A stretch of 8,425 nt of DNA from positions 1 to 8,425 of the forward strand of contig JAKAPO010000085.1 of the NCBI GenBank assembly GCA_021807065.1, in the 5' to 3' direction. This document shows positions 1 to 5,614 of this stretch, piece by piece (within the stretch, counting starts at the first letter, position 1; the number at the start of each line of letters is the position of its first letter). Under the pieces are notes generated by a model, which searched no databases, was not told the origin of the DNA, and saw nothing but the letters and a program-made list of their open reading frames with translations. This stretch comes from a bacterium (GTDB lineage: Bacteria > Vulcanimicrobiota > Vulcanimicrobiia > Vulcanimicrobiales > Vulcanimicrobiaceae). The translations under genes and the position numbers were made by a program.

Positions 1-492
1 CCCCCGCTCGTCACCCCAGCCGAAGCGGCGATCGGCAACGCATCGGGCTACAGTGCGCTGGACCGGCGCCACGCCGCGATCATCATCGATCGCCTCCGGC
101 GTGCGAATAGGCTCGACGTCATCGCCCACCTCATCGTGGTGCCCGAGGACGTGTACTTGACGCGGCTCGCGCCGGCCGACGAGTATTTCGGCCCGTTCGG
201 GATGTCGGTTCTGGGTATCGAAAACGAGATGAAGCACGTGAACTTCATGCTGGATTACCACTACGGCAATCTCGAAGCGGGCGCCGCGCTCAACATCGCG
301 GTCGCCGTGCAGGACATGCAGAAGGTTTATCCGCAGGACCGCGACATGGCGAAGCTCCTTTACGATTCCATCAGGATGCTCGACCGCATGACCGCGCCGC
401 AGGTACGGCAGGAAGCGCGCCATTTGCGCAGCATCTTGCTCGTCGAGTATCAGGATTCTCCGCAGGCACAGGAGTTGTTGGGGAATTCGTAG
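1..492 (+). CDS. 3' part of an unrecognised protein, cut by the left edge
   Basis: The reading frame is open from base 1 to the TAG at 490-492, giving 163 residues with no stop, so the gene starts outside the window. A GTG at 136 could act as a start, but the frame is equally protein-like before it (for example Tyr-Ser-Ala-Leu-Asp and a run of Ile before Asp-Arg-Leu), so I treat it as internal. I do not recognise the family. The middle holds an aromatic and Gly-rich stretch around DEYFGPFGMSVLG and then NFMLDYHYGNLEAG. The last 80 residues look helical and charged, with many Gln, Asp, Arg and Leu, and the final residues are QAQELLGNS. No catalytic motif, cysteine or membrane segment is visible in this part. 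It runs in the same direction as the purine genes but is separated from them by about 100 bases, so membership of the same transcript is uncertain. Confidence 0.7.
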   Translation, partial: PPLVTPAEAAIGNASGYSALDRRHAAIIIDRLRRANRLDVIAHLIVVPEDVYLTRLAPADEYFGPFGMSVLGIENEMKHVNFMLDYHYGNLEAGAALNIAVAVQDMQKVYPQDRDMAKLLYDSIRMLDRMTAPQVRQEARHLRSILLVEYQDSPQAQELLGNS

Positions 493-594
493 GCATTTGC
501 CGAGGAGCGCCTCCCTAACGCCGCGCAGGCTCTCGCGTGCGCTCGGGATGACAAGAATGGAAGGTCGCGCAAGGCGCGGCCGAGTTTCACGCGC
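493..594. other. Intergenic spacer before purP
   Basis: These 102 bases lie between the orphan reading frame and purP and contain several short GC-rich dyads: GAGG/CCTC around 502-513, GCGCA/TGCGC at 523-527 and 538-542, and the stronger hairpin at 563-581. The piece GCTCGGGATGACAAG (541-555) resembles the kind of dispersed intergenic repeat seen in many environmental bacterial genomes. This is from memory only, and no second copy exists in the window. I see no convincing -35/-10 pair, though the promoter of the purine run should lie here or further upstream. No strong Shine-Dalgarno precedes the purP ATG; the nearest candidate is the GAG at 582-584. Confidence 0.4.
563..581 (+). terminator. 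GC-rich hairpin, possible weak terminator
   Basis: GGTCGCGC (563-570) pairs with GCGCGGCC (574-581) across a three-base loop AAG. All eight positions pair, one of them as a G-U wobble. Only a short T run (585-587, in GAGTTTCAC) follows, so it is a poor classical intrinsic terminator. It could end the upstream transcript, or shape the purP leader, because it finishes 13 bases before the purP ATG. The pairing is seen in the sequence; the role is inferred. Confidence 0.3.
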
Positions 595-1695
595 ATGAGT
601 AAGGAGATTGCCCTATGCTGCATCGGGAGTCACTCCGCGTTAGACGTCGCCGCCGGAGCACGCGCGCAGGGTCTGCGCAGCTTGATCGTCACCGCGCGCG
701 GCCGCGAGCGCACGTATACCGAGTCTTTCCGTCGCCGCGAGCAGCCGGTTCCGCGCGGCTGCGTCGACGAGGTCATCGAACTGGAACGCTTTACGGACAT
801 GCTCGATGCCGCGGTGCAAGATCGGCTTCTGGCCGAGAACGCGATCTTCGTTCCGAACAGGTCGTTTGAAGTCTACATGCGGCAAGCATTCTCGTACGAC
901 GAGATCGAGCGCGGAATGCGCGTGCCGCTCTTCGGGAATCGCCGCTTGCTGCGTTTCGAGGAGCGCGACGAGTCGAAGAATCAGTACGCGTTGCTGCGTA
1001 AGGCGGATATTCTCCACCCAGTGCAGTTTCCGTCGCCGGAGGAGATCGATCGTCTCGTCATGGTGAAAGCTCCACACGCTCGCGTCAGCTTCGAGCGCGC
1101 GTTTTTTCTCTGCTCGTCGCCGCGCGAATACCGGGAGACGGCGGCCCGTTTGATCGACGAAGGCACCATAACGGAAGAAGGGCTGGCGAGCGCGGTTATC
1201 GAGGAGTACGTACTCGGTCCAGCGATCAATCTCAATTTTTTCTATTCGCCGATGCTGCGCGAACTCGAACTGCTGGGCACGGACACCCGGCGCCAGACGA
1301 ATCTCGAAGGCTTGCGCAACCTACCGCCGAGTGCGTTGGATGCCGTGCGAACGGTCCCCATGCGGCTCGAAGAAGCTGGGCATATCGCGGCCACGATGAC
1401 CGAATCGATGCTGGAGAGCGCGTTTGCAATGGGCGAGGCATTCCTCGCCGCAGCGAGCGAGGCCATGGCGCCCGGCGTGATCGGTCCCTTCGCGCTGCAG
1501 TGCACGATCGTCGCCGGACCGCCGAAAGCGCTCGTTTGCTACGACGTCTCGCTGCGCATTCCGGGATCACCCGGCACGCGTTTCACGCCATACTCGGCAT
1601 ACCGATGGGGCCGCGACGTTTCCGTCGGCGAGCGCATTGCGATGGAAGTACTCTTTGCGCGCGACGCGAAGTGCCTAGATCGTGTTCTAACGTGA
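595..1695 (+). CDS. purP: Formate-dependent AICAR formyltransferase (FAICAR synthetase), archaeal type
   Basis: PurP ligates formate to AICAR with ATP, giving FAICAR, the penultimate step to IMP; most bacteria use the folate-dependent PurH domain instead. The 366 residues match PurP along their length. GSHSALD (11-17) is the N-terminal signature, PLFGNRRLLRFE (111-122) is near-canonical, VIEEYVLG (201-208) and FFYSP (215-219) belong to the ATP-grasp core, followed by ELLGTDTRRQTNLEGL (225-240) and GVIGPFALQ (294-302). The loop HARVSFERAFF (161-171) and the C-terminal YDVSLRIPGSPG (316-327) differ from the Methanocaldococcus type (GARGGRGYF, FEMSARVDGG). They resemble, from memory, a second PurP subfamily in other archaea, so this looks like a subfamily mark rather than decay. 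It lacks the N-terminal extension of the methanogen enzyme, so the ATG at 595 fits. tpx begins 22 bases downstream. Family assignment is strong; exact substrate is inferred. Confidence 0.88.
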   Translation: MSKEIALCCIGSHSALDVAAGARAQGLRSLIVTARGRERTYTESFRRREQPVPRGCVDEVIELERFTDMLDAAVQDRLLAENAIFVPNRSFEVYMRQAFSYDEIERGMRVPLFGNRRLLRFEERDESKNQYALLRKADILHPVQFPSPEEIDRLVMVKAPHARVSFERAFFLCSSPREYRETAARLIDEGTITEEGLASAVIEEYVLGPAINLNFFYSPMLRELELLGTDTRRQTNLEGLRNLPPSALDAVRTVPMRLEEAGHIAATMTESMLESAFAMGEAFLAAASEAMAPGVIGPFALQCTIVAGPPKALVCYDVSLRIPGSPGTRFTPYSAYRWGRDVSVGERIAMEVLFARDAKCLDRVLT

Positions 1696-1704
1696 AATAG
1701 GATT

Positions 1705-1710
1705 GGGGAG
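1705..1710 (+). promoter_or_regulatory. Shine-Dalgarno site of tpx
   Basis: GGGGAG lies seven bases before the ATG at 1718. It decides the start: a TTG at 1703 in the same frame would place the site inside the coding region and add five residues absent from typical Tpx proteins. Confidence 0.7.
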
Positions 1711-1717
1711 AATACTG

Positions 1718-2260
1718 ATGGCAACACAACTACTGCAAGAACGCCCGGGAGCCGTGACCTTCAAGGGGTCACCCAAAACGCTGGTCGGGCCCGAACTGCA
1801 CGTCGGCGATCCGCTTCCGGAGTTCACGCTCGTCGGCACAAAGCTGGACGAGCACACGCCGCGGACACTCACCGATAACGGAAAGCGCGCGGCGCTTCTC
1901 ATCGTCGTCCCGTCGCTCGACACGAGCGTTTGCTCGCTCGAGTCGAACAAGTTCAACGCTCGGCTGGAAGAGGTGCCGGAAGGTGTGTGGGCGTACGTCG
2001 TCAGCCGCGATCTCCCGTTTGCGATGCAACGGTGGAAGCACGCACAGGAGGGCGTGAAGCTGCTGCAGATGCTATCCGATTACAAAGATCATAGCTTCGG
2101 GCGCAGCACCGGTCTGGAAATCAAAGAGTTGGGATTGCTCGCGCGCGCCGTGCTCGTCGTCGGAAGGGACGGGCGGGTCCGTTACGAGGAGCTGGTCACC
2201 GAGGTCGCGAGCGAACCAAACTACGACGAGGCGATTGCTGCGGCAAGGAGCGTTGTCTAG
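1718..2260 (+). CDS. tpx: Thiol peroxidase (Tpx family), one-cysteine form
   Basis: Tpx reduces hydrogen peroxide and organic hydroperoxides through a peroxidatic cysteine. The 180-residue protein, slightly longer than the E. coli enzyme because of its N-terminus, carries the active-site segment PSLDTSVCS (65-73) with Thr69 and Cys72, the catalytic Arg143 in LLARAVLVV, and the family motif DLPFA (98-102). FxGxP near the N-terminus (FKGSP, 15-19) and the end TEVASEPNYDEAIAA also match. The odd point is that the resolving cysteine of the family, found in RFC just after DLPFA (Cys95 in E. coli), is replaced by Lys107 in RWK. Cys72 is the only cysteine in the protein, so the usual intramolecular disulfide cannot form; recycling must use another thiol partner. 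No signal peptide is visible, so it is probably cytoplasmic. It sits between purP and guaA with short gaps, which suggests co-transcription without a metabolic link. Confidence 0.93.
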   Translation: MATQLLQERPGAVTFKGSPKTLVGPELHVGDPLPEFTLVGTKLDEHTPRTLTDNGKRAALLIVVPSLDTSVCSLESNKFNARLEEVPEGVWAYVVSRDLPFAMQRWKHAQEGVKLLQMLSDYKDHSFGRSTGLEIKELGLLARAVLVVGRDGRVRYEELVTEVASEPNYDEAIAAARSVV

Positions 2261-2279
2261 AGCTTAGAACCCTGCGCCG

Positions 2280-3821
2280 ATGGCAGGATTCGTTGCAATC
2301 CTCGACTTCGGCGCTCAGTACAGCCAACTGATCGCGCGCCGCACGCGTGAACTTGGAACGTATTGCGAGATCCTGCCGTATGATACGCCGTGGAGCGCGC
2401 TCGCGCCGCGCACTCCGCAGGCGATCGTTCTCACGGGCGGTCCCGAATCGACCCTCGTCCCGGGTGCGCCCGGTCTCGATCGCGCGATCCTGCGGGCGGG
2501 CGTCCCGGTGCTCGGCATCTGTTACGGCATGCAGCGCATCGCGCGTGATCTTGGCGGCGAACTGATCAAGCTGGATCACGCGGAGTATGGTCCGGCAACG
2601 CTTTCGGTCGAGGCGCCGGCCTCGCCGTTGTTTGCGAACGTTCCGACGCAATCGCGCGTATGGATGTCCCATGGCGATTCCGTCGTGCGCCTTCCCAACG
2701 GTTTCTCGGCGCTCGCTTCAACTGCCCGTTGCGCGGTCGCGGCGATGGGCGACGTGCAACATCGCATCTACGGCGTACAGTTTCACCCCGAAGTGGTACA
2801 CACCGAACACGGCCGGACGATCTTCGCGAATTTCCTGCAACGGATCGCACAGGTGCCGGCCGACTGGGAGATGGGTTCGTTCGTCGAGCGCTCCATCGCC
2901 GAGATTCGCGCGCGTGCGGGTGACGGGAAGGCCATCTGCGCGCTGTCCGGCGGCGTCGATTCAACCGTCGCCGCGACGCTCGTCGCACGCGCGCTGGGCG
3001 AGCGGCTTACCTGTGTGTTCGTAGATCACGGCCTGTTGCGCAAAGGCGAGGCGGAGCAAGTCGTCGAGATGTTGCGGGAGATCGCCCACCTAAACGTCCG
3101 CGCCGTCGACGCGCGCAAGCGATTTCTCGAAGCGCTTTCCGGGATCGAAGATCCCGAGCGCAAGCGAGTCGTCATCGGGCATGAGTTCATTCGCATCTTC
3201 GAAGCCCAAGCGCGCGCGATCGAAGGCGTGCGCTTCTTGGTGCAAGGGACGCTCTACCCCGACGTGATCGAGTCGAAGACACCGCACAGCAAAGCGGGAC
3301 ATAAGATCAAGTCGCACCACAACGTGGGTGGCTTACCCGAGGAGATGCATCTGGAGCTTATCGAGCCGCTGCGCATGCTCTTCAAGGACGAGGTTCGAGC
3401 TCTCGGGCGCGCGCTCGGGTTGCCCGAGAAGATCGTGCGGCGCCAACCATTTCCCGGACCGGGACTCGCGGTGCGCGTCATCGGCGACGTGACCGAAGAA
3501 CGCCTGCGCATCCTGCGCGACGCCGACGCAATCGTGCGCGAGGAGATCGATAACGCGCCGCTCGACCCGCACCCGTGGCAATACTTCGCGGTCCTCACTC
3601 CCGTGCGCAGCGTCGGCGTCATGGGCGACGGGCGCACATATGCGAATCTGGTGGCGGTGCGCGCGATCACGAGTGAAGACGGCATGACCGCGGACTGGGC
3701 GCGCCTGCCGCCCGAGTTGCTCGAGCGCATCTCGACGCGTATCGTCAACGAAGTGCCCGGCGTCAACCGCGTCGCCTACGACATCACGTCGAAGCCTCCG
3801 GCAACCGTCGAATGGGAATGA
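2280..3821 (+). CDS. guaA: GMP synthase (glutamine-hydrolysing)
   Basis: GuaA aminates XMP to GMP using ATP and glutamine in the cytoplasm. The 513-residue length is normal for the single-chain enzyme. The N-terminal class I glutamine amidotransferase domain (about 1-190) starts with ILDFGAQYSQLIARR and has the nucleophile Cys81 in GICYGMQ and the His169/Glu171 pair in VQFHPE. The ATP-pyrophosphatase domain has the P-loop SGGVDS (223-228), then VDHGLLRKGE and the GTLYPDVIES segment. The C-terminal dimerisation and XMP-binding part holds RQPFPGPGLAVRVIG and ends in ITSKPPATVEWE, as expected. The ATG at 2280 gives the standard N-terminus, but no strong Shine-Dalgarno stands in front of it; GGAG at 2247-2250 is about 29 bases away, so translation may depend on ribosomes finishing tpx 19 bases upstream. 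purD follows after seven bases. All catalytic residues are in place and nothing is missing. Confidence 0.98.
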   Translation: MAGFVAILDFGAQYSQLIARRTRELGTYCEILPYDTPWSALAPRTPQAIVLTGGPESTLVPGAPGLDRAILRAGVPVLGICYGMQRIARDLGGELIKLDHAEYGPATLSVEAPASPLFANVPTQSRVWMSHGDSVVRLPNGFSALASTARCAVAAMGDVQHRIYGVQFHPEVVHTEHGRTIFANFLQRIAQVPADWEMGSFVERSIAEIRARAGDGKAICALSGGVDSTVAATLVARALGERLTCVFVDHGLLRKGEAEQVVEMLREIAHLNVRAVDARKRFLEALSGIEDPERKRVVIGHEFIRIFEAQARAIEGVRFLVQGTLYPDVIESKTPHSKAGHKIKSHHNVGGLPEEMHLELIEPLRMLFKDEVRALGRALGLPEKIVRRQPFPGPGLAVRVIGDVTEERLRILRDADAIVREEIDNAPLDPHPWQYFAVLTPVRSVGVMGDGRTYANLVAVRAITSEDGMTADWARLPPELLERISTRIVNEVPGVNRVAYDITSKPPATVEWE

Positions 3822-3828
3822 CATAATC

Positions 3829-5091
3829 GTGCGGGTGCTCGTCGTCGGTGGTGGAGCGCGGGAGGACGCGTTATCGTGGCGGATCGCCGCTTCGCCGTCG
3901 TGTGAGGCTGTTTTCGCCGCGCCGGGCAACGCCGGTACAGCGACACGCGGCGAGAACTGGAGCGTCGCGGCAACGGATGGTAAGGAGCTGGCGAAAAAGT
4001 GCGTCGACGAGCGCGTCGATCTCGCCGTTCTCGGTCCGGAGACGGCGATCGCTGCCGGGGTCGGAGACCGCTTGCGCAAAGCCGGTATCGCGGTTTTTGG
4101 TCCCAATCGCTCCGCCGGACGCCTTGAGTCGAGCAAGATCTTCGCCAAGCGATTCATGCAGCGCCACGATATTCGAAGCGCGCGGGCAAGCGTCGTGCAC
4201 TCGCTGGATGGAGCACTGCGCGCGCTCGATCGCCATGGGGATGCGGTCGCCATCAAAGCAGACGGGTTGGCGTCAGGCAAAGGTGTCGTCGTTGCGAGGG
4301 ATCGCGCCAGCGCCCAAGCGACGCTCGGCGCGTGGTATGGAAGCGGGCACGTACCCGGCGGTGGCAACGACGTCCTGATCGAGGAGCTGCTCGAAGGCCG
4401 CGAACTCAGTTTTTTTGCCTTGAGCGATGGCTCGCAACTGGTTCCCCTTGCGGCAGCTTGCGATTACAAACGCGCCGGTGACGGCGATACTGGTCCGAAT
4501 ACGGGTGGAATGGGCGCCTACTCTCCGCCGCGCGGTTTTCCCGAGAACTTCGAGCAGGTGGTGCGCGAGCAGATACTCGAGCCGGTGCGGCGCGGCTTGG
4601 CGGAAGAGGAAGAGCCCTACATCGGCGTGCTCTATTGCGGTTTGATGTGGACGAGGGAGGGGCCGAGCGTGATCGAGTTCAACGCACGCTTCGGCGACCC
4701 GGAGGCGCAAGTGCTGCTTCCACGCATCGAGGGCGACTTCGCGCGCTTGCTGCACGCAACCGCGACGGGAAGGCTCGATCCGCGCGCGATCGTGCTCTCA
4801 GGCGACGCGTGCGTCGGCGTCGTTCTCGCAACCGGAGACTATCCGGCGAGTGCAACGCCGTTGCGCGGCGTCGCAGCGCCGCGCGTCAAGGACGGCTGCT
4901 GGATCTTTTGGGGCAACTCAACCCGCCGCGACGGGTGGATCGACGCCGCGGGAGGGCGCGTCTTGACGCTATGCGCAATGGGAAACGACGTCGAGCGGGC
5001 ACGCGCGCGCGCCTATGACGGCGTACACGCGCTGGCTGCAGAGCTCGGCGCCTGCGATCTCACCTATCGCACCGACATCGCGGCGCGCTGA
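3829..5091 (+). CDS. purD: Phosphoribosylamine-glycine ligase (GAR synthetase)
   Basis: PurD joins phosphoribosylamine and glycine with ATP to make GAR, the second step of purine synthesis. The 420-residue ATP-grasp protein has the N-terminal fold with APGNAG (31-36) and VLGPETAIAAG (67-77), the ATP-binding segment AIKADGLASGKGVVVA (141-156), the hallmark DGDTGPNTGGMGAYSP (218-233), and metal-binding Glu283/Asn285 in VIEFNARFGDPE. It starts with GTG at 3829, only seven bases after the guaA stop, with GGGAA inside the end of guaA as a weak ribosome site. Several usually conserved positions differ: the GREHA motif reads REDA with Asp13 for His, DHKR reads DYKR with Tyr213 for His, LEGSK reads LESSK, and the C-terminal FHAGT region reads FWGNS. 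The frame is intact and the core is present, so I call it functional but divergent. It converges on the lipoprotein gene with six bases between stops. Confidence 0.94.
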   Translation: MRVLVVGGGAREDALSWRIAASPSCEAVFAAPGNAGTATRGENWSVAATDGKELAKKCVDERVDLAVLGPETAIAAGVGDRLRKAGIAVFGPNRSAGRLESSKIFAKRFMQRHDIRSARASVVHSLDGALRALDRHGDAVAIKADGLASGKGVVVARDRASAQATLGAWYGSGHVPGGGNDVLIEELLEGRELSFFALSDGSQLVPLAAACDYKRAGDGDTGPNTGGMGAYSPPRGFPENFEQVVREQILEPVRRGLAEEEEPYIGVLYCGLMWTREGPSVIEFNARFGDPEAQVLLPRIEGDFARLLHATATGRLDPRAIVLSGDACVGVVLATGDYPASATPLRGVAAPRVKDGCWIFWGNSTRRDGWIDAAGGRVLTLCAMGNDVERARARAYDGVHALAAELGACDLTYRTDIAAR

Positions 5092-5097
5092 CGTTCG

Positions 5098-5568
5098 CTA
5101 CTGCTTGTTTGCGATCGTGATAACGGTTTGACCATTCGACGACGCGATGGAGATCGTCGAGTTGGCGACCTTGAACGCGGCCTCTCGCACGCTGCCGATC
5201 GTGAGCCGCTCCGTCTCAGATCCGGCGGGCAGGTGCGCTTTGTACCACCCGTAGACGACGTCGAAGGAGTCCTTCGTCGTGGATTCCGAGGTCGTCTCGC
5301 CGTTCGCGGTCTCGGTCATGACGTTCGAAGATCCCGGATAGGAGGGAATCGAACCTCCGGCAGCAGGTGGAGCCGCCGCAGACGGGGACTCGGCCGGCGA
5401 GGCCTCCTGTGAAGCTTCGGCGGATGCCTCGGCTCCCGGTGAGGCTGCGGCCTGCGGCGACGTTTGCGTGCTGGTGGACTGCGTGGTCGAGGAGCTGCTC
5501 CCGCCGCCGTGGACGCAGGCGGCGAGCGCAAAGAGAGCAGCGAGCGTAAGAAGAGCAAGCGGTTTCAT
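5098..5568 (-). CDS. Small lipoprotein with a Ser/Ala/Pro/Glu-rich linker
   Basis: From the ATG at 5568 this encodes 156 residues. It opens with MKPLALLTLAALFALAAC, a compact lipoprotein signal with lipobox LAAC and Cys18 as the lipidated residue, so it should be anchored in the envelope. Residues 20-72 are low-complexity Ser, Thr, Ala, Pro, Gln and Glu with repeated EAS/SPA units, a likely flexible tether. The small C-terminal domain (about 73-156) starts SIPSYPGSSNVM and contains DSFDVVYGWYKAHLP, then an alternating pattern ending in GQTVITIANKQ. I cannot name its family. In the same frame, an ATG at 5592 adds eight residues (MARRTSVR) and has AAAGG at 5601-5605, eight bases before it, so it is a real alternative start. 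The gene lies 46 bases downstream of the two-lobed protease on the same strand and may share its transcript. No partner is shown by the sequence. Confidence 0.8.
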   Translation of the reverse strand: MKPLALLTLAALFALAACVHGGGSSSSTTQSTSTQTSPQAAASPGAEASAEASQEASPAESPSAAAPPAAGGSIPSYPGSSNVMTETANGETTSESTTKDSFDVVYGWYKAHLPAGSETERLTIGSVREAAFKVANSTISIASSNGQTVITIANKQ

Positions 5569-5590
5569 GCGGACGCTCGTTCGCCGTGCC

Positions 5591-5610
5591 ATGGGAATGG
5601 CCTTTCCCAT
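5591..5610. repeat. 20-base near-perfect palindrome between protease and lipoprotein genes
   Basis: The left arm ATGGGAATGG (5591-5600) and the right arm CCTTTCCCAT (5601-5610) are inverted copies with one mismatched pair and no spacer. Such a dyad suits a dimeric DNA-binding protein better than an RNA hairpin, because there is no loop. It also contains the possible ribosome site for the alternative lipoprotein start at 5592 and lies immediately downstream of the protease stop. The symmetry is seen directly; an operator role is inferred and could be chance. Confidence 0.35.
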
Positions 5611-5614
5611 TCGG

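Noticed and set aside
136..138. GTG as the true start of the first gene
   Set aside because: The frame is open and protein-like back to base 1, and no ribosome site precedes the GTG.
1072..1107. Apparent decay of the glycine-rich ATP-grasp loop in PurP
   Set aside because: The HARVSFERAFF loop and the later YDVSLRIPG segment match what I recall of a second archaeal PurP subfamily, so they are more likely subfamily traits than loss of function.
1703..1717. TTG start five codons upstream for Tpx
   Set aside because: The Shine-Dalgarno GGGGAG at 1705-1710 would lie inside the gene; the ATG at 1718 has ideal spacing.
3333..4367. Long open frame on the minus strand (344 codons) across the guaA-purD junction
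   Set aside because: It is antisense to two certain genes, is full of Arg, Ser, Ala and Pro as expected for shadow frames in GC-rich DNA, and shows no family motif.
5092..5130. Bidirectional terminator between the convergent purD and lipoprotein genes
   Set aside because: Only six bases separate the stops, and I found no stable stem with a T run in or next to this junction.
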